Of a stretch of DNA of 41,972 nt, positions 14,935-23,150 are shown in pieces. The DNA is from Sulfurimicrobium sp964384915. GTDB taxonomy: Bacteria; Pseudomonadota; Gammaproteobacteria; Burkholderiales; Sulfuricellaceae. The notes under the pieces were generated by a model that made no database searches, was not told the DNA's origin, and saw only the letters and a list, made by a program, of their open reading frames with translations. Numbering within the stretch: the stretch's first letter is position 1; the number at the start of each line of letters is the position of its first letter. The stretch covers positions 1 through 41,972 of the forward strand of contig CAYLMA010000032.1 of NCBI GenBank assembly GCA_964384915.1. The letters run 5' to 3'. Both the position numbers and the translations under genes were made by a program.

Positions 14935-17511
14935 TCATTCTTCCCCTGATTCCCCGGCTTCGTCGGATTCATCCTGCTCTTCCGATTCGACCACTTTCTG
15001 CAATCCGGTCAGCTTCTCGCCCTTGTCCAGGTTGATCAGCGTCACGCCCTGGGTGGCGCGGCCCATTTCGCGGATTTCGCGCACGCGGGTGCGGATCAGC
15101 ACGCCGCCGGTGGTGATCAGCATCAATTCGTCCGTTTCCTCCACCAGCGTGGCGGCAACCACCTTGCCGTTGCGTTCCGAGGTCTGGATCGCCATGATGC
15201 CCTGGGTGCCGCGGCCGTGGCGCGTGTACTCGGTGATCGGGGTGCGCTTGCCGTAGCCGTTCTCGGTGGCGGTCAGGACCGACTGGTTCTCGCTTTCCGC
15301 CACCAGCAGGGAAATGACTTTCTGGCCCTTTTGCAGGCGCATGCCGATCACGCCGCGCGAATTGCGGCCGGTGTCGCGCACGTCGCTTTCCTCGAAGCGC
15401 ACCGCCTTGCCGCCGTCGGAGAACAGCATCACGTCGTGCTGGCCGTCGGTGATGGCGACACCGATGAGGAAATCGCTCTCGTCCAGATTGATGGCGATGA
15501 TGCCGCGCTTCATCGGGCGCGAGAAATTGGTCAGCGGGGTTTTCTTGACGATGCCGCTGGAAGTGGCCATGAAGATGAAGTGATTCTCGTCGAATTCCTT
15601 GACCGGCAGGATGGCGTTGATCTTCTCGCCTTCTTCCATCTGCAGCAGGTTGACGATGGGCTTGCCGCGCGAGATGCGGCTGCCCTGCGGGACTTCGTAG
15701 ACCTTGATCCAGTACACCCGGCCATGGTTGGAGAAGCACAGGATGTAGTCGTGGGTGTTGGCGATGAAGAGGTTGTCGATGAAATCCTCTTCCTTCATCG
15801 CCGTGGCCTGCTTGCCGCGCCCGCCGCGCTTCTGCGCCTTGTAGTCGTCGAGCGGCTGGGACTTGATGTAGCCGGTGTGCGAGAGCGTGACCACCACGTC
15901 TTCCGGGGTGATCAGGTCTTCCATGCTCAAATCCTGGGCATGGGCGATGATCTCGCTGCGGCGGCGGTCGCCGAACTGGGCCTTGACCGCATTCAGCTCG
16001 GTGACGATGATTTCGGTGACGCGCTCCGGCCGCGCCAGGATGTCCAGCAGGTCGGCGATCTTCAGCATCACGTCCTTGTACTCGCCGACGATCTTGTCCT
16101 GCTCCAGCCCGGTCAGGCGCTGCAGGCGCAGTTCCAGGATGGCCTGGGCCTGGGCTTCCGAGAGGCGGTAGCCCTGGGCGGAAAAGCCGAATTCCGGCGC
16201 CAGGCCATCCGGGCGGGAGGAATCGGCGGAGGCACGTTGCAGCATTTCCTCCACCAGCGGCGAGCGCCAGGTGCGCTCCATCAGGCCCTGCTTGGCGATG
16301 GCCGGGGTGGCCGCGGCCTTGATCAGGGCGATGATCTCGTCCACGTTGGACAGCGCGACGGCGAGGCCTTCCAGTATGTGGCCGCGTTCGCGCGCCTTGC
16401 GCAGTTCGAACACTGTGCGGCGCGTGACCACTTCGCGGCGGTGGCGCAGGAAGGCGTCCAGCATCTGCTTCAGGTTGAGCAGGCGCGGCTGGCCGTCCAC
16501 CAGGGCCACCATGTTCATGCCGAAGGTGTCCTGCATCTGCGTGTCTTTGTAGAGCTGGTTGAGGATCACTTCCGGCACTTCGCCGCGTTTGAGCTCGATC
16601 ACCACGCGCATGCCGGACTTGTCCGACTCGTCGCGCAGGTCGGAAATGCCCTCGATTTTCTTCTCGCGCACCAGTTCGCCGATCTTGATGCACAGATTGG
16701 CCTTGTTCACCTGGTAGGGCAGCTCGTCGATGATGATGGCCTGGCGCTCGCCCTTGCCGATGTCCTCGAAGTGGCAGCGCGCGCGCATCACCACCCGGCC
16801 GCGGCCGGTGCGGTAGCCTTCCTTGACGCCCACGGTGCCGTAGATGATGCCGGCGGTGGGGAAGTCGGGCGCGGGGACGATCTCGATCAGTTCCTCGATG
16901 CCGGTTTCCGGTTCGGCCAGCAGTTTGAGGCAGGCGTCCACCACTTCGTCCAGGTTGTGGGGCGGGATGTTGGTCGCCATGCCTACCGCGATGCCGGAGG
17001 AGCCGTTGATCAGCAGGTTGGGAATCTTGGCCGGCAGCACCAGCGGCTCGAATTCCGAGCCGTCGTAGTTGGGGCCGAAATCGACGGTTTCCTTGTCGAG
17101 ATCCGCCAGCAGCTCGTGGGCGATTTTCGCCATGCGGATTTCGGTGTAACGCATCGCCGCGGCGTTGTCGCCGTCGATTGAGCCGAAGTTGCCCTGGCCG
17201 TCCACCAGCGGGTAGCGCAGCGAAAAATCCTGTGCCATGCGCACGATAGTGTCGTACACCGCGGTGTCGCCATGGGGGTGGTATTTACCGATGACGTCGC
17301 CGACGATACGCGCAGATTTCTTGTACGCCTTGTTCCAGTCGTTGGACAGCTCGTGCATGGAGAACAGCGCGCGGCGATGCACGGGTTTCAGTCCGTCGCG
17401 CACGTCCGGCAGGGCGCGCCCCACGATCACGCTCATGGCGTAATCGAGGTAGGAACGGCGCATCTCTTCTTCAAGGCTGACCGGGATTGTTTCTTTGGCG
17501 AATTGATCCAT
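14935..17511 (-). CDS. gyrA: DNA gyrase subunit A
   Basis: Breakage-reunion subunit of gyrase, which introduces negative supercoils with GyrB. 858 aa. The catalytic tyrosine is Y122 in AAAMRYTEIRM. The quinolone-pocket helix reads HPHGDTAVYDTIVRMAQ, with Thr at position 83 and Asp at 87 (E. coli numbering coincides). Thr83 is a common natural variant and need not mean acquired resistance. The QRRGG-like GyrA box is KAQKRGGRGKQ, followed by the six-bladed C-terminal DNA-wrapping domain. The tail is acidic (SEEQDESDEAGESGEE), as in many gyrases. It is the first gene of the minus-strand supraoperon. Confidence 0.97.
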   Translation of the reverse strand: MDQFAKETIPVSLEEEMRRSYLDYAMSVIVGRALPDVRDGLKPVHRRALFSMHELSNDWNKAYKKSARIVGDVIGKYHPHGDTAVYDTIVRMAQDFSLRYPLVDGQGNFGSIDGDNAAAMRYTEIRMAKIAHELLADLDKETVDFGPNYDGSEFEPLVLPAKIPNLLINGSSGIAVGMATNIPPHNLDEVVDACLKLLAEPETGIEELIEIVPAPDFPTAGIIYGTVGVKEGYRTGRGRVVMRARCHFEDIGKGERQAIIIDELPYQVNKANLCIKIGELVREKKIEGISDLRDESDKSGMRVVIELKRGEVPEVILNQLYKDTQMQDTFGMNMVALVDGQPRLLNLKQMLDAFLRHRREVVTRRTVFELRKARERGHILEGLAVALSNVDEIIALIKAAATPAIAKQGLMERTWRSPLVEEMLQRASADSSRPDGLAPEFGFSAQGYRLSEAQAQAILELRLQRLTGLEQDKIVGEYKDVMLKIADLLDILARPERVTEIIVTELNAVKAQFGDRRRSEIIAHAQDLSMEDLITPEDVVVTLSHTGYIKSQPLDDYKAQKRGGRGKQATAMKEEDFIDNLFIANTHDYILCFSNHGRVYWIKVYEVPQGSRISRGKPIVNLLQMEEGEKINAILPVKEFDENHFIFMATSSGIVKKTPLTNFSRPMKRGIIAINLDESDFLIGVAITDGQHDVMLFSDGGKAVRFEESDVRDTGRNSRGVIGMRLQKGQKVISLLVAESENQSVLTATENGYGKRTPITEYTRHGRGTQGIMAIQTSERNGKVVAATLVEETDELMLITTGGVLIRTRVREIREMGRATQGVTLINLDKGEKLTGLQKVVESEEQDESDEAGESGEE

Positions 17512-17606
17512 AAATTTTAAGTGTTTGCTCTATCAGACGGCAGAATTTGAACTCGCGATATTAGCACGCGAGGATGTTTCAGGCCATAATTCAACGCCCT
17601 TCATGC

Positions 17607-18683
17607 ATGGATAGCGAAATGATGACTGCGCCCTGGCGCTTGATTGACACCGGTCTGCGCTCCGCGGCTGAAAACATTGCCCTCAACCGGGCATTGCTCG
17701 AGGCCCGGCAGGCGGGCGAGTGTCCATCCACCCTGCGTTTTCTGCAATTCAAGCCTTGCGCCTTGCTGGGCTTTCATCAAAGCGCCGAGCAGGAGCTCGA
17801 CCTGGAATATTGCCGCGCGCATGGCGTCACGGTGCAGCGGCGCATCACCGGCGGCGGGGCGATCTATTTCGACGCGACCCAGATCGGCTGGGAACTGTAT
17901 CTGCACAAGCGCGATCTCGGCACGGCGGACATGGCCGCCATTGCGCGCCGCATCTGCGAGGCGGCCGCGCGCGGCATCAGCGCCCTGGGGGTGGATGCCC
18001 GCTTCCGCCCGCGCAACGACATCGAGGTGGATGGGAAGAAGGTTTCCGGCACCGGCGGCGTGTTCGAGGGCGATGCGCTGATGTACCAGGGGACGCTGCT
18101 GGTCGAGTTCGACGTGGAAAAAATGCTGCGCGTGCTGCGCATCCCGGCTGAAAAGCTCTCAGATAAAGCCATTGCTTCGGCCCGTGAAAGGGTGGCGAAC
18201 CTGGCGGATCTACTGGGCTTTCCGCCGCCGCTGGAGCGGGTCAAGGCGGCGCTGTCGGATGCCTTGGGCGAGGAATTCGGGGTGGATTTTGCTCAGGGTG
18301 AACTGCTGCCGCAGGAGCAGGCGCGCTTCGAGTATGCGCTGGCCGAGATCGACTCGCCGGAGTGGGTTGATCTGGTTTCAAGGCCTGCAAGCAAAATGCC
18401 GATTGTGGATGCGATGCGGAAATTTCCTGGCGGCATGCTGCACGTCTCGCTGGCCTACGACGCCACGCGGCGGCGCATTGCCCAGGCGTGGTTCAGCGGC
18501 GATTTCTTCGTCAGCCCGCGGCGCACGGTGGCCGATCTTGAAGCCGCGCTGCGCAATGTCCCGGCGCAACGGGCGGAGCAAATTGTGCGCGCCTTTTTTT
18601 CTGAACGGGCGCTGGACATGCTGCTGCTTGAGCCCGATGATTTTGTTGCCGTGATCCGGCAGGCGCTGGCCCATGCGGATTGA
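17607..18683 (+). CDS. Lipoate-protein ligase, sLpl(AB)-like
   Basis: A BPL/LplA/LipB-fold ligase of about 358 aa that attaches lipoate (or octanoate) to a carrier protein using ATP. Seen: ALLGFHQSAEQELDLEYC, the lipoate-binding loop RRITGGGAIYFDATQIGWEL, RPRNDIEVDGKKVSGTGGVF with the conserved lysine, and a C-terminal accessory half (about 225-355) including FPGGMLHVSLAYD. Start choice is uncertain: ATG at 17607, 17619 or 17622, all shortly after a CATAAT (17584-17589). The stop overlaps the next gene by 11 bp (ATGCGGATTGA). With the adjacent FAD oxidoreductase and radical SAM gene it matches the sLpl(AB)-LipT-LipS lipoate-assembly set known from sHdr sulfur oxidizers. Ligase identity is firm; the sLpl subtype is inferred from neighbours. 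Confidence 0.82.
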   Translation: MDSEMMTAPWRLIDTGLRSAAENIALNRALLEARQAGECPSTLRFLQFKPCALLGFHQSAEQELDLEYCRAHGVTVQRRITGGGAIYFDATQIGWELYLHKRDLGTADMAAIARRICEAAARGISALGVDARFRPRNDIEVDGKKVSGTGGVFEGDALMYQGTLLVEFDVEKMLRVLRIPAEKLSDKAIASARERVANLADLLGFPPPLERVKAALSDALGEEFGVDFAQGELLPQEQARFEYALAEIDSPEWVDLVSRPASKMPIVDAMRKFPGGMLHVSLAYDATRRRIAQAWFSGDFFVSPRRTVADLEAALRNVPAQRAEQIVRAFFSERALDMLLLEPDDFVAVIRQALAHAD

Positions 18684-19719
18684 AACCGATGTGCTGGTGA
18701 TCGGGCTTGGACCCGCAGGCGCAGCCGCTGCCTTGGCTGCCGCCCAGAGTGGAGCTACTGTACTGGCAGTAGACAAGAGAAAGGAAATCGGCATGCCGGT
18801 GCAGTGCGCGGAGTGGATTCCGCTTGCGCTTAGCCGTCATGCGCAGGAACCCGGTGTGCTGGCACAGGCCATCAGCGGCATGGAGAGCGTGCTGCCATCC
18901 GGCGCGGTGCTTAAAACCCATGCGCCTGGTTTGATGATCAACCGTGCCGCCTTCGATCAGGCGTTGGCGCATGCTGCCGCTGGGGCGGGGGCGGAGTTGC
19001 GGTTGAATAGCGCGCTGCGGCAACTCGATGTGGCCCAGCGCCGCGCCTGGATTGATGCGCCGCAGGGGCCGCTGGAATGCCGTTACCGGGTATTGATCGC
19101 CGCAGATGGGCCCCATTCCGGCGTGGCAAGGCAGTTGGGATTGCCGCGCCAGGCGGTGGTGCATGCGCGGCAATATACCGTGCCGCTCAACCAGCCGAGT
19201 GGAAAAACCCGCGTCTGGCTTGGCGCCGCATATCCGGGCGGCTATGCCTGGCTGTTCCCCAAGGGCGAAGTGGCGAACCTGGGCGTAGGGATGGATAAAT
19301 CCCGCGCCTCAGACCTGAAAATTCCGCTGGACCAGTTGCATCGAAGGCTGGTCGCTGAAAGCGTGGTGGGACAGGCAATTCGTGCCCGCACCGGCGGCGC
19401 GATCCCGGTGGGCGGCTTGCGGCCCCAACTGGTGGTCGGGCATGCCATGCTGGTGGGCGATGCCGGCGGCTTTACGCATCCTATTACCGGCGCCGGGATT
19501 TATGCCGCGGTGAGCAGTGGCGAACGTGCCGGAGAGGCTGCGGCTGAATGGCTGAAAGGCGCCCAAGACGCGTTGCGGGAATTCGAGGGCGACATGAGGG
19601 AACTGTTTGAAGATTCGCTGCGGAGAGCGGTGAAACGGCGTTCCATGCTTGACTCCGCCGCCTCCGATGATGCGGCGCTGCGCAAGGGATGGGTGGCATT
19701 TCCGGAGTATTTTGAATAG
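18673..19719 (+). CDS. lipT: FAD-dependent oxidoreductase of the geranylgeranyl-reductase family, LipT-like
   Basis: A 348-aa flavoprotein. The N-terminal FAD motif is VLVIGLGPAGAAAALAAAQ with VDKRKEIGMPVQCAEW (the RKxxxGxPxxCAE element of geranylgeranyl reductases). Then come VLIAADGPHSGVARQLG and the second FAD motif AMLVGDAGGFTHPITGAGIY. Relatives reduce isoprenoid double bonds, but in sHdr-type gene sets the member beside lipoate ligase and LipS genes is LipT, thought to serve as electron donor or helper in lipoate assembly. Translation is coupled to the ligase through an 11-bp overlap. A repeat fragment (TAGACAGGATTAACGGGATT) begins at its stop codon, showing that insertion of the repeat block happened exactly at the gene's end. 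Confidence 0.75.
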   Translation: MRIETDVLVIGLGPAGAAAALAAAQSGATVLAVDKRKEIGMPVQCAEWIPLALSRHAQEPGVLAQAISGMESVLPSGAVLKTHAPGLMINRAAFDQALAHAAAGAGAELRLNSALRQLDVAQRRAWIDAPQGPLECRYRVLIAADGPHSGVARQLGLPRQAVVHARQYTVPLNQPSGKTRVWLGAAYPGGYAWLFPKGEVANLGVGMDKSRASDLKIPLDQLHRRLVAESVVGQAIRARTGGAIPVGGLRPQLVVGHAMLVGDAGGFTHPITGAGIYAAVSSGERAGEAAAEWLKGAQDALREFEGDMRELFEDSLRRAVKRRSMLDSAASDDAALRKGWVAFPEYFE

Positions 19720-19741
19720 ACAGGATTAACGGGATTGACTG
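19715..19741. repeat. Inverted partial copy of the ACAGGATT repeat, upstream of the GxxExxY gene
   Basis: TAGACAGGATTAACGGGATT is the exact reverse complement of AATCCCGTTAATCCTGTCTA, which ends units of the array at 20126-20528. Together the two place inverted repeats on both sides of the GxxExxY gene. It starts inside the stop codon of the FAD oxidoreductase. Confidence 0.75.
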
Positions 19742-19746
19742 GATTT

Positions 19747-20118
19747 ATGGATGATGAATTGACCCATGCCATTATTGGCTGTGCGTTCAAAGTACACCGA
19801 ACACTGGGGCCTGGTTTTCTGGAGAAAGTTTATGAGCGGGCACTTTTAATCGAATTGCGCCGTAATGGTCTCAAGGCGTCTTCGCAGGTTCCGGTTGATG
19901 TTTATTATGAAGGAGAGGTGGTTGGTGAGTATTTCGCAGATTTGTTAGTTGAAGAGAAGGTGATTTGCGAACTTAAAGCTATGAATTCGCTAACCCGAGA
20001 GAGCGAGGTTCAGCTCGTTCACTATCTGATGGCAACTGGCCTCGATATTGGCTTGCTGATCAACTTTGGAACTAGTGTGGGAGTTAAACGCAAGTATAGA
20101 ACTCTGCCGGAATCATGA
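19747..20118 (+). CDS. GxxExxY protein (putative PD-(D/E)XK nuclease-fold)
   Basis: A 123-aa protein of the GxxExxY family. The name-giving motif is GFLEKVYERAL, preceded by THAIIGCAFKVHRTLGPG. A PD-(D/E)XK-like core follows: EYFADLLVEEKVICELKA supplies Asp, then Glu-x-Lys. The tail LINFGTSVGVKRKYR is also typical. Function is unproven; the fold suggests a nuclease. The ATG at 19747 follows the inverted repeat fragment by a few bases; an in-frame TTG at 19735 lies in the repeat itself. Its lower G+C content than the neighbours, and repeat copies on both sides, suggest it arrived as a unit with the repeats, splitting the lipoate locus. Confidence 0.85.
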   Translation: MDDELTHAIIGCAFKVHRTLGPGFLEKVYERALLIELRRNGLKASSQVPVDVYYEGEVVGEYFADLLVEEKVICELKAMNSLTRESEVQLVHYLMATGLDIGLLINFGTSVGVKRKYRTLPES

Positions 20119-20125
20119 TTTAATT

Positions 20126-20528
20126 GGGTAGTTGAAAAAGTAAATGGACAGGATTTGCATGATTCACATGATGAAAACATCCGGGCAAAAAATCCTGTCA
20201 ATCCCGTTAATCCTGTCTATTAAAATGGGTAGTTGAAAAAGAAAATGGACAGGATTTGCATGATTCACATGAAGAAAACATCCGGGCAAAAAATCCTGCC
20301 AATCCCGTTAATCCTGTCTATTGAAATGGGTGGTTGAAAAAGAAAATGGACAGGATTTGCATGATTCACATGATGAAAACATCTGGGCAAAAAATCCTGT
20401 CAATCTCGTTAATCCTGTCTATTGAAATGGGTAGTTGAAAAAGAAAATGGACAGGATTTACATGATTCACATGATGAAAACATCCGGGAAAAAATCCTGT
20501 CAATCCCGTTAATCCTGTCTATTGAAAG
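20126..20528. repeat. Tandem array of four ~101-bp units of the ACAGGATT palindromic family
   Basis: Units at 20126-20226, 20227-20327, 20328-20428 and 20429-20528 differ at only a few positions (for example GATGAA or GAAGAA, CCGGGC or CTGGGC; the last unit lacks one base). Each starts GGGTAGTTGAAAAAG (GGGTGG in unit 3), and contains GGACAGGATT and, about 40 bases on, AATCCTGTC (AATCCTGCC in unit 2), which can pair. Each ends with a second AATCCTGTC copy. There are no unique spacers, so it is not CRISPR. The last unit runs to the base before the ATG of the radical SAM gene and therefore supplies its 5' leader. Confidence 0.93.
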
Positions 20529-21575
20529 ATGTCAGAGATGCGTTCCCCTGAATACGTCCAGCTAAGCACTGCTGCCGCCATCACTCTCGGTCTCATGCCG
20601 GGGAAGATGTACCGCACCGAATGCACCCACTGCCTGAACCTGCTCGTGACCTATCCGGAAGGTTGCCGCGCCAATTGCTCCTACTGCGGCTTGGCGCGCC
20701 ATCGCGAGGAGGCGCGCGACTATGCCGAGCGCAACTTCATTCGCGTGGACTGGCCGGCGCTGGCATATGACGAGGTGATTGCGCGGGTCAAGGCCGGCGG
20801 CGACAAGGGGCGGTTCCAGCGCATGTGCATTTCCATGATCACCCATCCGGAATCCGATGCAGACACCCGGATTTTGCTGAAGAAATGGGTGCAGGAACTG
20901 CCCCATATCCCGGTTTCCATTCTTTCCAATCCGACCTCGATGGAGAAAGCGGACCTGGTGCGGTTGAAGGAGCTGGGCGCGGACATTTTTACCGTTGCCC
21001 TCGATGCCGTCACCCCGGAAATTTTCGAGCGCACGCGCGGAAAAACCGTGGATAGCCCGCACCGCTGGGAGAAATACTGGCAGGTGATCGAATGGGCGGC
21101 GGAAGTGTTCGGTCCGGAAAAATTTGGCGCCCACCTCATCTGCGGCATGGGCGAAACGGAACGGGAACTGCTCGAGGTGTGCCAGAAAATCCGCGACCTG
21201 GGCGGACATAATCACATGTTTGCCTTTTTCCCCGAGAAGGGTTCGCTGATGGAAGACTGGCCTGCCTGCGATATGGCGCAATGGAGGAGGGTGCAGTTGG
21301 CGCGTTACATCATTGACTATGGGGAGGGTGATGTCGGGAGGATGCATTTTGACGGGCACGGCAGGCTGACGGGCTACGGCCTGCCGCAGGCCGAAGTGGA
21401 ACGCCTGATCCAGGCGGGCACGCCCTTCCGTACTTCGGGCTGCCCAGGCAAGGAAGAAGATGTTTCTGCCTGCAACCGCCCTTATGGTGATTCGAAACCG
21501 TCGGGCATTCTTTCGTATCCTTTTATGCTGGATGCGGATGATCTCATTTTGGTGAGGCGGCAAATTCAGGAATGA
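20529..21575 (+). CDS. Radical SAM protein, LipS-type (lipoate synthase half) candidate
   Basis: A 348-aa radical SAM enzyme with the cluster motif CRANCSYCG (C46, C50, C53; C-x3-C-x2-C), a biotin-synthase-like barrel and SAM-binding HLICGMGETERELLEVCQ. Extra cysteines in ECTHC near the N-terminus and TSGCPGKEEDVSACNRPYG near the C-terminus could hold an auxiliary iron-sulfur cluster, as required for sulfur insertion. Next to a lipoate ligase and a LipT-like flavoprotein, the best reading is LipS1 or LipS2, the paired radical SAM lipoate synthases; only one of the pair is in the window. Start: ATG at 20529, or a second ATG at 20538; the ribosome region comes from the repeat array. Another biotin-synthase-like function remains possible. 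Confidence 0.7.
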   Translation: MSEMRSPEYVQLSTAAAITLGLMPGKMYRTECTHCLNLLVTYPEGCRANCSYCGLARHREEARDYAERNFIRVDWPALAYDEVIARVKAGGDKGRFQRMCISMITHPESDADTRILLKKWVQELPHIPVSILSNPTSMEKADLVRLKELGADIFTVALDAVTPEIFERTRGKTVDSPHRWEKYWQVIEWAAEVFGPEKFGAHLICGMGETERELLEVCQKIRDLGGHNHMFAFFPEKGSLMEDWPACDMAQWRRVQLARYIIDYGEGDVGRMHFDGHGRLTGYGLPQAEVERLIQAGTPFRTSGCPGKEEDVSACNRPYGDSKPSGILSYPFMLDADDLILVRRQIQE

Positions 21576-21757
21576 ACCGCTAATCCGTGGTGTTGTAAGG
21601 ACGCAACAGTTGATTTGAAAGCATCATGCCCAGGCTTGCCCCCCTTGCATTTTTATGTAACATTGGCGCAACAAAAAAAGAGTTACAAAAAGCTGAAACA
21701 GAAACCGTTGCACAGCATAAACAATAAACTTTTCTCATTGTTAGAGGGGATGACAGC

Positions 21758-23041
21758 ATGAAATTGAAAAAAATTGTGGGCGTTCTGGCCGCTATCGGTA
21801 TTGCAGCACCAGGCGTTGCCATGGCAACCAACGGCATGTTCATGGAAGGTTACGGCCCGATTGCCACCGGTATGGGTGGCGCTTCCATGGCTTATGACAA
21901 CGGGACTGCCGGCATGGCGAACAACCCGGCAACCTTGGGTATGATGGCAAGCGGCACCAGCCGTCTGGATATTGCAGTGGGTGGTTTGCATCCGGATATT
22001 TCCTCAAATTGTAATGCGCCTGCTCCGTGCGGCGGCATGAAGGCGGCTTCTGGTGGTGACGCTTACTACATGCCCGCTGTTGGATACGTCAGGAAAGACG
22101 GCGCGCTGGCTTATGGCGTAGGCGTTTTTGCCCAAGGCGGTATGGGAACTGAGTATGCTGCCAGCACTTGGATGGCTGGCGGAATGAATTTGCATAACCG
22201 TACCGAAGTGGGAGTGGGCAATCTGATTGTTCCTATTGCGTATGATGTCTCTCCTGAACTGACTGTTGCGGGTTCGCTTGATTTTGTCTGGGGCAGCATG
22301 GATATGCAGGCACTGATGCCTACAGGCCCAGCTTCGGCTATGTACTTGGACTTTTCCAACAGCAATGACTTTTCCGGCAAGGCGCATGCAACGGGTTGGG
22401 CTGCCAAGCTGGGCGCAACCTATAAGGTCAATAAGCAGTTGACCTTGGGCGCCACCTATCATTCCGAAACAAATATGGGTGATCTGGAAGGTTCTGCCAA
22501 CTTGACAGGCTTTGGAATGCCATTTGGAGCTACTTCTGGGAAGATTAAAGTTGTTGATTTCCAATTCCCGGAGACTTATGGCGTTGGTCTGGCTTACAAG
22601 GCTAACGACAAGTTGATGTTTGCAGCAGACTACAAGCGCATCAACTGGTCCAAGACCATGAAAACTGTTCTGCTGCAATATACTTCTGCTGGTGTCGGCG
22701 GTACGATGGATATTCCATTTGCTCAAAACTGGGATGATCAGGATGTGTTCCAGTTGGGTGTGGCTTTCAAGGCCACCGATGCTCTGACTCTGCGTGCTGG
22801 TGTGAATATTTCGGATAATCCGATTCCTGACAACACAGTCAACCCCCTGTTCCCGGCCACGATCAAGGATCATTACACCCTGGGTGCTGGCTATGCCTTC
22901 AACAAGGTATCGGACGTGAACTTCTCTTATGTTTACGCACCTAAAGTGACGGTGACTAGCCCGGGTTCAGCGCTCAGCCCATCGGTTAACATCGAGCACG
23001 CACAAAACAACTGGCAACTGATGTACAGCCACCGCTTCTAA
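21758..23041 (+). CDS. Outer-membrane transport protein, OmpP1/FadL family (copy 1)
   Basis: A 427-aa beta-barrel with a signal peptide (residues 1-23, MKLKKIVGVLAAIGIAAPGVAMA). It is followed by the FadL N-terminal hatch ATNGMFMEGYGPIATGMGGASMAYDN and AGMANNPATLG. The barrel has alternating strands and ends with the aromatic terminus MYSHRF needed for BAM insertion. FadL-type channels take up hydrophobic molecules; the substrate here is unknown. A ribosome site (TTAGAGGGGATG) precedes the ATG by about 10 bases. A second, clearly related copy lies at 24375 with an unknown periplasmic gene between, suggesting duplication. Confidence 0.9.
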   Translation: MKLKKIVGVLAAIGIAAPGVAMATNGMFMEGYGPIATGMGGASMAYDNGTAGMANNPATLGMMASGTSRLDIAVGGLHPDISSNCNAPAPCGGMKAASGGDAYYMPAVGYVRKDGALAYGVGVFAQGGMGTEYAASTWMAGGMNLHNRTEVGVGNLIVPIAYDVSPELTVAGSLDFVWGSMDMQALMPTGPASAMYLDFSNSNDFSGKAHATGWAAKLGATYKVNKQLTLGATYHSETNMGDLEGSANLTGFGMPFGATSGKIKVVDFQFPETYGVGLAYKANDKLMFAADYKRINWSKTMKTVLLQYTSAGVGGTMDIPFAQNWDDQDVFQLGVAFKATDALTLRAGVNISDNPIPDNTVNPLFPATIKDHYTLGAGYAFNKVSDVNFSYVYAPKVTVTSPGSALSPSVNIEHAQNNWQLMYSHRF

Positions 23042-23073
23042 GCGCAAGCTGAACACCTTGTTGTGTAGAACTG

Positions 23074-23110
23074 AAAGGGCTGGGGCAGTTACACTGTTTC
23101 GGCCCTTTTC
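23074..23110 (+). terminator. Hairpin after first FadL-like gene
   Basis: AAAGGGC (23074-23080) pairs with GCCCTTT (23102-23108), with an inner CAGT-TAC-ACTG stem, and is followed by TTC and an A/T-rich stretch. It is probably a terminator or attenuator between the FadL-like gene and the gene at 23151. Confidence 0.55.
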
Positions 23111-23150
23111 ATTTGCGGCTATTGATCAGAATTATAAGGAGATTTTAGAT

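Noticed and set aside
15217..17181. Long plus-strand open frame of 654 codons opposite gyrA
   Set aside because: It is antisense to the highly conserved gyrA; the translation is His/Ala/Asp-rich with no family features, as expected from high G+C mirror frames.
14935..17511. Quinolone resistance mutation at GyrA position 83
   Set aside because: Thr83 is a normal residue in many proteobacteria; the sequence alone does not show acquired resistance.
20126..20528. Tandem repeats as a CRISPR array
   Set aside because: Units of 101 bp are contiguous and nearly identical throughout, with no unique spacers and no cas genes.
19715..20528. Toxin-antitoxin module around the GxxExxY gene
   Set aside because: Only one small gene is present, with no partner reading frame in the flanking repeats.
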